A DNA stretch of 64,000 nt from the NCBI GenBank assembly GCA_007695045.1, contig REEP01000052.1, positions 62,001-126,000 on the forward strand, read 5' to 3'. Of this stretch, positions 43,076-52,303 are shown piece by piece. A model generated the notes under the pieces. The model ran no database searches. It saw only the letters and a list, made by a program, of their open reading frames with translations, and had not been told where the DNA came from. The stretch comes from Rhodospirillales bacterium (lineage in GTDB: Bacteria; Pseudomonadota; Alphaproteobacteria; Rhodospirillales; Defluviicoccaceae). Positions within the stretch are counted from its first letter, which is position 1. Every line of letters starts with the position of its first letter. A program made the translations under genes and the position numbers.

Positions 43076-43926
43076 CGACCTCTGGAAGCGATGTTGGCGC
43101 GGCTCGGCGCTTGGCCGCAGACGACCGCCCCCGTAGTTTCAAGCACCGTGTTCTGGTCGGCCTCGGGGCGGCGGTGATCGCAGCAGGCCGATGGCTGGCC
43201 GCATTTGCCGGTATCGTCATCGGTGTCGTGGTGCAGGCCTGCCGCCCGCTGACATGGCGGCGCCCGGTTCGCCGCGAATTCATGCGAACCATGCTGCTTG
43301 CCGGGATCGGCAGTCTCGCCACCATCGTCGTTGTCGCCATTCTGGTTGGATTTGCCGCTGTGTTCCAGGCGCTGTACTGGGAAGGTGTCTTGGGCCAGCG
43401 TGATGAGGTGGGCCGCGTCGTCGTGCCGCTGATCGTGCGGGACATCGGCCCGTTGCTGGTGGGCTTGATCCTGATCGGTCGCTGCGGCTCGGCCATGCTT
43501 ATGGAACTTGCCGCGATCCGAGTGGGCGGGGCGTATCACATGCTGGATGCGCAAGGCGTCGATCCGTTTCTGACGCTGGTGGTGCCTCGGGTGTTGGGCC
43601 TTGCGCTGTCGTCCGTCTGCCTTGCGATCATCTTCGTGGCGGTAAGCCTGCTGTCCGGGTTCGTGCTGGCACGCGCCCTGGATGCCGTGGTGTTCACCCT
43701 GTGGCAGTTTCTCGACCGCACCTTGGGCCATCTCGTCGCGCGCGATGCGGCGGTATTACTGCTGAAGTCCGCCCTGATCGGCGGGGTCATCGGTATCGTC
43801 GCCACGATGGCGCCGCTGGCATCTGCAACGGCCGCACGCGACGTCAATGCCCTTGTGCCCAAGGGATTTGTTCAGTCCATCGTGGCCATGCTCCTGGTCT
43901 CCGGCATGGTGGGCGTCGTGTTCTGA
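43072..43926 (+). CDS. MlaE-family permease of an MCE transport system
   Basis: A 284-residue polytopic protein of the MlaE/YrbE family. A longer than usual N-terminal part (about 80 residues, containing one hydrophobic segment) comes before the core. The core shows the family pattern RCGSAMLMELAAIRVGG, then a shortened ID-type region and VVPRVLGLALSSV, ending with several membrane segments. MlaE forms the inner-membrane dimer that passes phospholipid to or from the MCE ring. ATGA overlap with the sensor gene and a 1-base gap to the next gene indicate one operon. Confidence 0.88.
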   Translation: MTTSGSDVGAARRLAADDRPRSFKHRVLVGLGAAVIAAGRWLAAFAGIVIGVVVQACRPLTWRRPVRREFMRTMLLAGIGSLATIVVVAILVGFAAVFQALYWEGVLGQRDEVGRVVVPLIVRDIGPLLVGLILIGRCGSAMLMELAAIRVGGAYHMLDAQGVDPFLTLVVPRVLGLALSSVCLAIIFVAVSLLSGFVLARALDAVVFTLWQFLDRTLGHLVARDAAVLLLKSALIGGVIGIVATMAPLASATAARDVNALVPKGFVQSIVAMLLVSGMVGVVF

Positions 43927-43927
43927 C

Positions 43928-44653
43928 ATGGATCAATCAGACGGGGATGCTTTCGGTGCACCTGAGGCGGCAACCCTGGTGCTGCACCAGGCGCGGATCG
44001 ACCTGGGGCAGCACGGGACCACAGCGCCCATCGATCTGAGCCTGGGCGCCGGCGATCTGGCGCTGGTGAACTGCACGGATGCCGACCTGGGTCTGGTCGT
44101 CGCGGACGCCTGTTCAGGGTTGGCCGATCTAAAGGACGGTTCGGTTCTGTTTCTGCGCTGGAACTGGGCACTGGCGCCGGCAGATGAGGCCAACGCATTG
44201 CGGGGGCGGATCGGCCGGCTGTTTCGGACCGAAGGGGCTTGGCTGCCGTACCTCAGCGTGCTGGACAACGTGCTGCTGCGGTCCGTCCACCATACCCGGC
44301 GGACGGAACGCGAGCTGGCGCGCGACGCGGCTGACCTTGCCCGCGGGTTCGGGTTGCCGGGTGTTCCGGCCGCGATACCCCAGGATCTGGATGGCGGCGA
44401 CCTTGTGCGCGCCGCCCTGGTTCGCGCTTTCCTTTCGTGGCCGTCGCTGGTCATTCTGGAGCAGCCGGCGCGCGGGCTGCCGCGGGACGTTCTGGCCGCA
44501 CTGGTCAACACCATCCGGGTTGCCCGGGACCGCGGCGGTGCGGTTCTGTGGTTCACCGCCGATCCCAAGCTGTGGCAGGATACCTCGCTCCCGGTGTCGG
44601 CGCGGTATCGGCTTGCTGGCGGTGCGTTGTCGCCCATCACGAGGACACCATGA
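43928..44653 (+). CDS. MlaF-like ABC protein with all ATP-handling motifs lost (pseudo-ATPase)
   Basis: A 241-residue protein aligning with ABC ATPases of the MlaF kind by motif order and by its place between MlaE- and MlaD-like genes. Where Walker A (GxSGSGKST) belongs it has NCTDADLGL (48-56), with no P-loop lysine. The Q-loop glutamine is arginine (LFRTEG, about 100). The signature is LDGGD (154-158). Walker B is VILEQP (175-180), so Asp becomes Glu and the catalytic Glu becomes Gln. The switch histidine is alanine (WFTADP, about 211). The scaffold is otherwise full length and in frame, so it is not a decayed gene but a probable non-hydrolysing structural or regulatory subunit. ATG 43928 is 1 base after the MlaE stop; its end overlaps the MCE gene (ATGA). 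Confidence 0.82.
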   Translation: MDQSDGDAFGAPEAATLVLHQARIDLGQHGTTAPIDLSLGAGDLALVNCTDADLGLVVADACSGLADLKDGSVLFLRWNWALAPADEANALRGRIGRLFRTEGAWLPYLSVLDNVLLRSVHHTRRTERELARDAADLARGFGLPGVPAAIPQDLDGGDLVRAALVRAFLSWPSLVILEQPARGLPRDVLAALVNTIRVARDRGGAVLWFTADPKLWQDTSLPVSARYRLAGGALSPITRTP

Positions 44654-45684
44654 CGGTTTCGGCCTCACGCTTTCGCTACGCCAATGAGGCGGTCGGCGCC
44701 CTGGTCCTGGTGGCGGCGCTGGTGCTGATCGGCGCCGCGTTGCAGGCCGGGGTTCTGCGCGCCTGGCTTCAACCCGGTGTCACGCTCAGGGTTATTCTGC
44801 CAGAGGAGGGCTCGTTGGGCTTGTCTCGGGGCGCTGCGGTGGAAATTCTCGGCACCCAGGCCGGGGAGGTGCAACGCGTCGTCATCTCACCCGACGACAC
44901 TCTGTATGCCGAGGTTGCCCTGGACGAGAGCATGTCGGTCTTCGTCCGTACCGACTCCCGGGCCATCATCCGCAAGCAGTTCGGCATCGCCGGTGCTGCC
45001 TATCTGGACATCATCCGCGGCACCGGCGCGCCACTCGACTGGGGCTATGCCGTGATCCACGCCGAAGCCGATCGCGCCGCCACCGATACGGTGAGCGAAC
45101 TGATCAAGGAGGTGCAGGACATGATCCGGCCCATTCTTGAGGATGTGCAGCGGACGGCGAACGCGGCCGCAGCCTTTGCCGAACGCTTGCAGGATCCGGA
45201 TAGCAGCCTGCAACGCACGCTTGCCAATGTCGCGGCGGCGACCGACGGCATCGCCGAGGGCGAGGGGCTGGTCGGTCGGCTGCTCAGCGACAAGGCCATG
45301 GCCGCTCGGCTGGAACGGAGCCTTGACGATGTGGGCGCCATCCTGACCGATGTTCGCTCGGTGACCGCCGAGATGCGCGGAAGCGCCGAAGACGTTCGCG
45401 CCGAGCTCCGCCGCCTGCCCGAGATGCTGGCGCGTGCCGATGCCATCCTGGCTTCCGCGCAGGCGGTGATGCGGGATATGGAACGCACCAGCCCGGAGGC
45501 GCCGGGCATCGCCCGGGACGTGCGGGCGTCCACTACTGCGTTGCCGGCGCTACTGGTTCAGACGCAGCAGACCACCTACGAACTGGAGCGTCTGCTGGCC
45601 CAACTGCGCCGATCCTGGCTGTTCGGCGGCGGTTCCGGCGATGGCGACGCGACGCGACTTCCGGCATCCGAGGTGCGGCCGTGA
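44650..45684 (+). CDS. MCE-domain (MlaD-like) lipid-binding protein
   Basis: A 344-residue protein with one N-terminal transmembrane helix (about residues 14-36) and an MCE domain (about 42-125). The family pattern is LGLSRGAAVEILGTQAGEV, and the loop IRKQFGIAGAAYLDI is a known MlaD-like feature. A long alpha-helical C-terminal region (about 130-325) is rich in Ala, Arg, Asp and Glu, as in MCE proteins that form a tube or needle across the periplasm. It would form a hexameric ring carrying lipids between membranes. It overlaps both neighbours (ATGA and GTGA). Confidence 0.9.
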   Translation: MTVSASRFRYANEAVGALVLVAALVLIGAALQAGVLRAWLQPGVTLRVILPEEGSLGLSRGAAVEILGTQAGEVQRVVISPDDTLYAEVALDESMSVFVRTDSRAIIRKQFGIAGAAYLDIIRGTGAPLDWGYAVIHAEADRAATDTVSELIKEVQDMIRPILEDVQRTANAAAAFAERLQDPDSSLQRTLANVAAATDGIAEGEGLVGRLLSDKAMAARLERSLDDVGAILTDVRSVTAEMRGSAEDVRAELRRLPEMLARADAILASAQAVMRDMERTSPEAPGIARDVRASTTALPALLVQTQQTTYELERLLAQLRRSWLFGGGSGDGDATRLPASEVRP

Positions 45685-46574
45685 CATTGTGCCGGTTCTG
45701 GATCGCGGCAGCATTGCTGCCGGTCGCGGCATGTGGTGGGGCGCAGGAGCCGGAGCCGCCCGACTTGGCCCTGACCCGTTCCCAACGCGTCGCGATAGCG
45801 GCATTCCAGCAGGGGCAGCTCGATCAGGCGGCACACCTCTCCGAGGCGGCTCTGGTTCACGCCCACGCCCGGGACGATGCCCAGGCAATCTCTGACATCG
45901 GCTACAACCTGGCGGTGATCGCGTTGCGCCGCGGCCGCCCCGAAACGGCCCTTGCGGCCGCCCGGGCGGCTCGTGGTGATGCGGAACGTCGGGGTGTCAA
46001 GGTGCTGCCGGAACTCAAACTGGTGGAGGCGGCTGCCTTGTACCGGTTGGGGCGGCTGGCCGAAGCCGCTGCCGTGGCGGAAGCCCTGGTGACGACGGAT
46101 GCCGACGCGTCGACGACAGATCGAGCCCTGTTCATCCGGGGCTTGGTGGCGGCTGACTCGGGCGACGCGGCGGGGCTTGTTGCGGCTTTAGCGTCTTTGG
46201 CGGAACGTGCCGCGGAGATGCCGGTGGCTGACCTGGAGGAACTGCGCGCACGTCGGGCAGACTTGGCCGGCGATGCCGCGGCGGCACGTGCGGCTGCTTT
46301 GGTCGCGGCCGCCCTGCGACGTGATGAACTGGACTACGCCGGCATGGCCCGCGCCCTGGCCATGGCCGCGGCAGCGGCAGAGGCCTTGGGCAACGACGCG
46401 GAGGCCGCTCACCTGTATCTCCGCGCCGGCCGCAGCGCGGCGGCGCAATCGGCGTCTGCGGATGCGGCGCGCTGGTTGGAGGCGGCGATCCGTTCGGCCG
46501 GGACGGCCGGCCAAGCGGAGCTTGCGGCCGAGGCCAAGCGGGATCGCGCAGCGCTCGATAACACCTCTTTGTAA
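45681..46574 (+). CDS. Putative TPR-like lipoprotein of the MCE operon
   Basis: A 297-residue protein with a lipoprotein signal ending in VAACGG (cysteine near residue 18). Alanine-rich helical repeats follow with TPR character (ALTRSQRVAIAAFQQGQLDQ, then IGYNLAVIALRRGRPETAL). It has no recognised catalytic motif. GTG 45681 overlaps the MCE gene stop. It takes the place of the ABC-type lipoprotein (MlaB/LetB-associated or PqiC-like) often found last in MCE operons, but is not obviously PqiC. Probable outer-membrane or periplasmic partner. Confidence 0.75.
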   Translation: MTLCRFWIAAALLPVAACGGAQEPEPPDLALTRSQRVAIAAFQQGQLDQAAHLSEAALVHAHARDDAQAISDIGYNLAVIALRRGRPETALAAARAARGDAERRGVKVLPELKLVEAAALYRLGRLAEAAAVAEALVTTDADASTTDRALFIRGLVAADSGDAAGLVAALASLAERAAEMPVADLEELRARRADLAGDAAAARAAALVAAALRRDELDYAGMARALAMAAAAAEALGNDAEAAHLYLRAGRSAAAQSASADAARWLEAAIRSAGTAGQAELAAEAKRDRAALDNTSL

Positions 46575-46688
46575 TATCGAACGGCTACATAGAGCCGACT
46601 CGCCGCCCCGACGCCCCTGTCGCCGTTGTGGCCAACTTATGGTAGCGTCCCGTACGCCGGTTCACTCTAGCGGTTCGGATAACACTCG

Positions 46689-47363
46689 ATGCTTGTCGAT
46701 CTCCGCATTGGCCAACTTTTGTGTTCCCGTCTATGCCACGACCTCGCCGGCCCCATCGGTGCCGTCAATGCCGGCACCGAACTGGCACAAGAAGAAGGGG
46801 CGGTCGACGATGAATGCCGAGCCTTGATCGCGAGCAGTGGGCATCGCCTCGCAAGGCAGCTGGCATTCTATCGGATGGCGTTCGGTCTTCAGGGCGGGAC
46901 TGAGGCCGGGGTGGCGCTGGCGGAAGTGCGGGCGCTTGCGAAAGGGTTGTTCGATCTGGGATCCACCACCTTGGACTGGCCGGACGCACAGGAAGAGGCC
47001 GGTGTCGATCTCGAGGTCGCGCGCCCTGCCGGTGCCGCGCGTCTCCTGCTATGTTTGCTTCTTGTGGGGGCCGATGCGATTGGACGGGGCGGTCTCTTGC
47101 GGGTCGCCTTGTCGGAACGGGGCGGCGGGTTGCACATCGCATTGGCGGCCCGCGGTCGCGCTGCCGCCCTGCCGACGGACGTACGGCTGGCACTTCGGTC
47201 GGACACCGTGCCGGATCGTCTGACGGCGCGCACCATCCACGCCTACTTGGCCGCACGGTTGGCCGACGACGCAGGCGCGCAGCTCCGCGTGGACGGTGAC
47301 CGCCTCGACCAGGTGCGCCTGGATGTGTGCCTGCCGGCAGCAACCGGTGCCCCGGCCTCGTGA
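46689..47363 (+). CDS. chpT: Histidine phosphotransferase ChpT-like protein
   Basis: A 224-residue protein whose N-terminus contains LCSRLCHDLAGPIGAVNAG, matching the phospho-accepting helix of alphaproteobacterial ChpT (histidine in CHDL, about residue 17). The rest resembles a degenerate HATPase fold without nucleotide motifs, as in ChpT. ChpT passes phosphate from CckA to CtrA and CpdR to control the cell cycle. It lies alone, about 115 bases after the lipoprotein gene and 88 before lipA. Function is inferred from the family. Confidence 0.82.
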   Translation: MLVDLRIGQLLCSRLCHDLAGPIGAVNAGTELAQEEGAVDDECRALIASSGHRLARQLAFYRMAFGLQGGTEAGVALAEVRALAKGLFDLGSTTLDWPDAQEEAGVDLEVARPAGAARLLLCLLLVGADAIGRGGLLRVALSERGGGLHIALAARGRAAALPTDVRLALRSDTVPDRLTARTIHAYLAARLADDAGAQLRVDGDRLDQVRLDVCLPAATGAPAS

Positions 47364-47450
47364 CCACCGTCGTGCCCCTGTTGTCCCCGGTTTTTGCCGC
47401 CGGCTCATGTTGGCCTTGAAGGCGGCGGCCGATCGCGCAATATCCAGGTC

Positions 47451-48392
47451 ATGACTTCCTCTCCGCCACAGCGTCATCCCGAAAAGGCCTCCCGTCCGGT
47501 CAATCCATCGCCACGCAAGCCCGACTGGATTCGTGTAAAGGCGCCAACGTCGGCCGGCTACGGCGAGACACGGCGTTTGATGCGCGAACACAGCTTGCAC
47601 ACGGTGTGCGAGGAGGCGGCTTGCCCCAACATCGGTGAATGCTGGTCGCGCAAGCATGCGACCGTCATGATCCTGGGCGACATCTGCACCCGAGCCTGCG
47701 CCTTCTGCAATGTCGCCACGGGGCGACCCGGCGCGGTCGACCCCATGGAGCCGGACAATCTGGCGGTGACGGTGGCGACCATGGGGTTGAAGCATGTGGT
47801 GATCACGTCCGTCGACCGGGATGATCTCGCGGACGGCGGTGCCGATCAGTTCGTTCGCTGCATCCAGCGGATCCGGGAGACGTCACCCGGCACGACCATC
47901 GAGGTGCTGACCCCGGACTTCCGCCACAAGGATGGTGCGCTGGAGGCGGTGATCGCGGCGCGCCCGGACGTTTTCAACCACAACCTGGAAACGGTTCCGC
48001 GTCTCTACCCCACGATCCGGCCGGGAGCACGCTACTACCATTCGCTCCGGTTGTTGGACCGGGCCAAGGACCTGGACCCTGCCTCGTTCACCAAGTCGGG
48101 GATTATGGTTGGCCTGGGCGAGGAACGGCTGGAAGTGTTGCAGGTTATGGACGACCTGCGCTCGGCGCGGGTGGACTTCCTGACCATCGGGCAATATTTG
48201 CAACCGACCCCGCGGCACGCTTCGGTCAGTCGGTTCGTGACACCGGAGGAATTTGCCGAGTATAAGCGGATCGGCGAGTCCAAGGGGTTCCTGATGGTCG
48301 CTTCGACGCCGCTCACGCGGTCCTCCTACCACGCTGACCGGGATTTCGTGTCCTTGCGGGAGGCACGCCTTCGGGCGCTCGCCGCCGGCTGA
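47451..48392 (+). CDS. lipA: Lipoyl synthase
   Basis: A 313-residue radical SAM enzyme inserting sulfur into octanoyl groups to make lipoate. Both iron-sulfur sites are visible: the auxiliary cluster [12 protein letters not shown] and the radical [11 protein letters not shown]. Further motifs are [11 protein letters not shown] and the C-terminal GLGE and TRSSYHAD (RSSY is the auxiliary-cluster serine ligand region). ATG 47451 is preferred over an earlier in-frame codon (47394) that precedes the family start. The COQ10-like gene follows within 18 bases. Confidence 0.97.
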   Translation: MTSSPPQRHPEKASRPVNPSPRKPDWIRVKAPTSAGYGETRRLMREHSLHTVCEEAACPNIGECWSRKHATVMILGDICTRACAFCNVATGRPGAVDPMEPDNLAVTVATMGLKHVVITSVDRDDLADGGADQFVRCIQRIRETSPGTTIEVLTPDFRHKDGALEAVIAARPDVFNHNLETVPRLYPTIRPGARYYHSLRLLDRAKDLDPASFTKSGIMVGLGEERLEVLQVMDDLRSARVDFLTIGQYLQPTPRHASVSRFVTPEEFAEYKRIGESKGFLMVASTPLTRSSYHADRDFVSLREARLRALAAG

Positions 48393-48410
48393 AAATCGGT
48401 CGCGCTCACA

Positions 48411-48899
48411 ATGCCCACCCATGCCGAACGCCGGGTCGTTCCGTACACGCCGCAGCAGGTGTTCGACATGGTGGCCGACGTGGAGCGGTATCCCGAGTTC
48501 CTTCCCTGGTGCGTCGCCGCTCGGATCCGGCAGCGGCCGCAACCCAACATGTTCGTTGCCGACCTGGTCATCGGCTACAAGGTCTTCCGCGAGCGTTTTA
48601 CGTCTCAGGTTACGCTGACCCGGCCCGATCGGGTTGATGTCAAATATTACGAAGGGCCGTTCCGCTATCTGAACAACCACTGGCAACTGGAGCCATACGG
48701 CGATGGTGGTTGCGTCATTGATTTCTATGTGGACTTCGAATTCCACTCGCGATTTTTGCAGAAGGTGATCAAGACCTTGTTCAATGAGGCCGTGCAGCGG
48801 ATGGTCGGTGCCTTCGAAAAAAGGGCGGTCGCTTTGTACGGCCCAGGTAAGTTGCATCCCCATGCGCCCGCGGACACGGTGGCGCCGTCCAAGGGCTGA
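48411..48899 (+). CDS. COQ10/RatA-like START-domain protein
   Basis: A 162-residue protein of the polyketide cyclase/START superfamily, often called coenzyme Q-binding COQ10 or RatA. It has the typical YTPQQVFDMVADVERYPEFLPWC and the C-terminal helix FNEAVQRMVGAFEKRA. In alphaproteobacteria it usually follows lipA, as here. Most likely it helps ubiquinone function; the toxin annotation from E. coli RatA should not be carried over. Confidence 0.93.
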   Translation: MPTHAERRVVPYTPQQVFDMVADVERYPEFLPWCVAARIRQRPQPNMFVADLVIGYKVFRERFTSQVTLTRPDRVDVKYYEGPFRYLNNHWQLEPYGDGGCVIDFYVDFEFHSRFLQKVIKTLFNEAVQRMVGAFEKRAVALYGPGKLHPHAPADTVAPSKG

Positions 48900-48923
48900 G
48901 ATGGGCGAGGGCGGCGGCTGCGC

Positions 48924-49433
48924 CTACTCCGGGCTTTCGGCCAACGCCATCAGCATGGCCAAGGCGGCGGCCGTGGCGCCCGACCGGACCGCCGACCGTC
49001 CACCTCGAAAAATCTGAGACCGGTGCCGGAGCGCACCATGCGCGCGGCCCGCCGCTAGGTGGACGAGGCCCACCGGCTTGGCCGGCGTGCCACCACCGGG
49101 GCCGGCGATACCGGTCACGGCAACGGCAAGGTCCACAGGGGCCCGAGCAAGCGCACCGATGCACATAGCACGCGCAACCGGTTCGCTGACCGCGCCAAAT
49201 TCCTCGAGAAGCGCGGGGTCAACACCGAGGAGGTCGCACTTCGCGGAATTGGCATACGTGACGAAGCCGCGCTCGAACACGTCCGAAGAACCCGCCACAT
49301 CGGTCAAGGCTGCCGCAATCATACCGCCCGTGCAGGATTCTGCGGTGGCGATCTTCAGGCCGGCCGCGCGGCACAGTGCCAGTATCGCACCGGCCATGTG
49401 AGCGATGCCGGTGGCAGTGTCTTCGTCGGTCAT
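48924..49433 (-). CDS. pncC: Nicotinamide-nucleotide amidase (CinA C-terminal domain)
   Basis: A 169-residue single-domain PncC/CinA-C protein that deamidates NMN in NAD recycling. Motifs: [21 protein letters not shown] with the catalytic serine, [14 protein letters not shown], and [24 protein letters not shown] 49433 overlaps the pgpA stop (ATGA), giving a pair. Its end converges with the COQ10-like gene with only 24 bases between. Confidence 0.94.
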   Translation of the reverse strand: MTDEDTATGIAHMAGAILALCRAAGLKIATAESCTGGMIAAALTDVAGSSDVFERGFVTYANSAKCDLLGVDPALLEEFGAVSEPVARAMCIGALARAPVDLAVAVTGIAGPGGGTPAKPVGLVHLAAGRAHGALRHRSQIFRGGRSAVRSGATAAALAMLMALAESPE

Positions 49434-49912
49434 CCCAACCACCAGCGAACCGCGAGGACCACGGCGACCGCGTAGCCGGCGGCCAGCACATCATCGGCCA
49501 TGATGCCGAGGCCGCCCGCAAACCGACGTTCGGCCCAGGAAACCGGGAACGGCTTGGCAATGTCGAACAGGCGAAAGGCGACGAAGGCCAAGCCGTAAAG
49601 GAGCGGCTCCGGTGGTGTCGCCAGCAGGACAATCCATTGCCCGACCACTTCGTCGATCACCACAGCGGCCGGATCGGCGTCGTCACCCTGCTGCGATACG
49701 GTCTGAGCCGCCCACCAGCCGACGGCAAAGACCACGGCTACCGCCAAGGCAAGTCCGATCACGCCGAGGAAATGCACGATCGCCCAGCCGACGGGAAGGG
49801 CAGCCAGGGAGCCCCACGTGCCCGGCGCACGCGGCAAAAGCCCGATGCCGAACCCGGTGGCAACCAGTGTTGCCGGGTTGCTCAAGGTAGCGGTCTGCGG
49901 TAAAGAGGCCAT
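49430..49912 (-). CDS. pgpA: Phosphatidylglycerophosphatase A
   Basis: A 160-residue membrane enzyme dephosphorylating phosphatidylglycerophosphate. It shows the family pattern [17 protein letters not shown], the active-site VIDEVVGQW, a cation-site LFDIAKPFP and [12 protein letters not shown] near the C-terminus, with about four hydrophobic segments. ATG 49912 is the first plausible start of the family. Translationally coupled to pncC. Confidence 0.93.
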   Translation of the reverse strand: MASLPQTATLSNPATLVATGFGIGLLPRAPGTWGSLAALPVGWAIVHFLGVIGLALAVAVVFAVGWWAAQTVSQQGDDADPAAVVIDEVVGQWIVLLATPPEPLLYGLAFVAFRLFDIAKPFPVSWAERRFAGGLGIMADDVLAAGYAVAVVLAVRWWLG

Positions 49913-50184
49913 GCCATCTCCGTCGGTGTCACGCCAGGGGGCGCCCCGATCTCGGCATGGTAGCGACATATCGGGCGGCGGTAATCCGGAAAATTGCCGC
50001 CACGGTCGCGACAGGGGGATTAAGGGTTGTGCTGATAGGTCACTGAGGATACGTTCGCGTGTGCCCCAAAGGGGGCATGCCGCTACGTCACCAATTTGTT
50101 CCAGGTCGAGCGGGATCTCGACGGGATGGGTTCGGGGCGTCTTTGCGGTGCCGATAACTGGAGAAACAGCTGTCGGAGGGAACC

Positions 50185-51518
50185 ATGCTAGAACAGCCGT
50201 CCAGCAGTGCCAGACAGACCAGACGGGACGGTCACACCAGCGCCGAGTCCGGTTCCGCCCCTGGGGGGAGCTCCAAGCCTTCGCAGCGCCTCTACACGCG
50301 TGGCGGCCCAAGTCGCCATGCCGGCCCGGCCATCGTGTGCGTTGCGGTGCTGGCTGCGGCACTGGGGCTGGCCGGGCTGTCTGGCCGTGGTCCTCTGTCC
50401 CTGGGGAGATCGCAGCGGCGCACTATGCCTATGACGTGATCCGGCAGGAGGTGGCCCGCGGCGCCGCGCGTGTCGGCGCCGCCATTCGGTCGCTGGATGA
50501 TGACTGGCGGTCAGTCCGTCGCTTGGTCGACCGGAATGCGCAACTGGAAGCCGAACTCCAAGCCAAGGCGTCGCAGGCGGCGGTGGCCCGGGAAGCGCTG
50601 GATGCACTCAGCCGCGATCACGCCGGGGTTCTGGAGACCCAGCAGAGGCTGCTTCGCGACCTGGAAGCGATCGAGCGCGATGTGAACCGTCTCACTAGGC
50701 AAGCCGGTCAGTCTGGCGAGGGGCTGCACCGTATCGGTTACGACGAAGGCGCCATAAGTCCCGGCGAACGGGCTTTGTTGCTGCGCATTCAGAGCGTGCA
50801 GGGTCGGATCGAGGCCTTCCGGAACGCTTTGTCGCAATTGGAGACGTCACGCAAGGATATCCTGGACCGCATGAGTGAACACGCCGCGCATCAGGTCGCC
50901 GAAATGGAACGGATCATCAGCAGCATCGGCCTGGATGTGGAGACCTTGCTGTCGGCGACCACGCGCGAGGAAGGTCTTGGTGGCCCGTTCGTTGCGCTGG
51001 CAAAACCGCCCGGAGCGGGCGCGCCCGGTACGCCGGACGTCGAGGCGGATGAGAACCTGATCAGATGGGACAGGTTGCGCGGGGTGATCGAGACTCTGCC
51101 GATCGCAGCACCACTGGATTCGTTTCGGGTGGGCAGCCCGTTCGGCAAGCGGCGCGATCCGTTCAACCGAAGGTGGGCCTTCCATCAGGGCGTTGATCTG
51201 AACGCGCCGAACCGGTCACCCGTTGTGGCCACCGCCGCCGGCACAGTGGTATTTGCGGGCTGGCAGCGCAACTACGGCCGGCTCGTGGAAATCCGTCACA
51301 ACGAACTGGTCAGCACCAAGTACGCTCACCTCGCCCGCATCGATGTCACGGAGGGCGACATGGTGACCACGGGGCAGGTGATCGGCTTGCTGGGGGCCAG
51401 CGGCCGCGCCACCGGGCCGCATCTCCATTACGAAGTGCTGGTGGAGGGGGAGGCGCGCGACCCGATGAAGTTCATCGGCGCCGATGGGCGGGTCATGCAA
51501 GCGGCCGACGCGCGGTAG
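50185..51518 (+). CDS. M23-family (LytM) peptidase with apparent -1 frameshift
   Basis: The likely start is ATG 50185, five bases after GGAGGG. Its frame encodes a basic tail and a transmembrane helix (GPAIVCVAVLAAALGLAGL, about residues 49-67) but stops at 50439. The body continues in the frame one base back: a coiled coil (from AAAHYAYDVIRQEVARG, covering roughly 50460-50900) and an M23 domain with zinc ligands HQGVDLNAP and GPHLHYE. Restoring one base near 50380-50410 (around CTGTCCCTGGGG) would give about 444 residues with the normal TM-coiled coil-LytM layout. This may be a sequencing error, a recent mutation or a rare recoding event. Probable peptidoglycan endopeptidase or activator. 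Confidence 0.75.
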
Positions 51519-51536
51519 CGCGGGGGCCCTCGTGCA

Positions 51537-52226
51537 TCATAAGCCCAGCAAGCTCGGAAGGGCGTCCAGGGAGCGGATCTCGCACTCGGCCTGGCCCGGC
51601 AGGCACTCCGGCAGACGGCTGAAACGGTTGAGCCACACCACCCGGAGCCCGAAAAGAGCTGCGCCCGAAACGTCCCATGGATTGGCCGACACGAAGCAGA
51701 TGCGCTCCGCCGGCAGCTTCAGCCGGTCGACGGCAAGCTGATACGTGCTGGGGTGGGGCTTATAGACGCCGACCGAGTCCACAGACTGGATATCATTGAT
51801 CAGCCGCTCCAGACCGGCATGGCGCACGGCCGCGATCAGCATGCTTGGCGCGCCGTTGGACAGGATGGCCGTCTTCATGCCTGCCGCGCGGATGCGCTCC
51901 AGCGCCGGGCGTACGTCGGGGTACGCGTCTAGGATGAAGTAGAGTTCCATCAGCCGCGCTCTGAGCGCGTCATCCTGGATGCCGGTTGAAGCGAACGCAT
52001 AGTCCAGGCTTTGGCCTGTGACGTGCCAAAAGTCGACGTAGTCGCCACGAAGGCTGCGAAGCCAAGTGTATTCGAGTTGTTTGGCTCGCCACACGGCGGC
52101 CAGGGCATCGGCCTTATCGCCGAGGGCGTCGCGACAACGCTCGGCAGCCGCATTCACGTCAAACAACGTGCCATAGGCATCGAATGCGCAGGCACCGACG
52201 TCGGTCAAGTCCGTCGCCTCAGTCAT
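51537..52226 (-). CDS. Haloacid dehalogenase type II-like hydrolase
   Basis: A 229-residue HAD-superfamily protein of the L-2-haloacid dehalogenase type. It has motif I FDAYGTLFDV with the nucleophile aspartate, motif II ILSNGAPSML, motif III lysine in VYKPHPSTYQLAV, and motif IV FVSANPWDVSGA. These match the type II dehalogenase set including the SNG and SxNPWD features. Real haloacid activity is not assured, since phosphatase relatives share motifs. Single gene between the M23 peptidase (convergent, 18 bases) and the lytic transglycosylase. Confidence 0.9.
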   Translation of the reverse strand: MTEATDLTDVGACAFDAYGTLFDVNAAAERCRDALGDKADALAAVWRAKQLEYTWLRSLRGDYVDFWHVTGQSLDYAFASTGIQDDALRARLMELYFILDAYPDVRPALERIRAAGMKTAILSNGAPSMLIAAVRHAGLERLINDIQSVDSVGVYKPHPSTYQLAVDRLKLPAERICFVSANPWDVSGAALFGLRVVWLNRFSRLPECLPGQAECEIRSLDALPSLLGL

Positions 52227-52303
52227 ACGTGGATAGCCCCGTCTCCGAACGCCAAGACGGCTCGATTAATGTGATTGAGCCTTGGCCGTCAAGCGTCACA
52301 CGG

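Noticed and set aside
49818-50184. In-frame upstream extension of the M23 peptidase frame
   Set aside because: It overlaps pgpA on the other strand and lacks a ribosome site; the true start is more likely ATG 50185 in the next frame.
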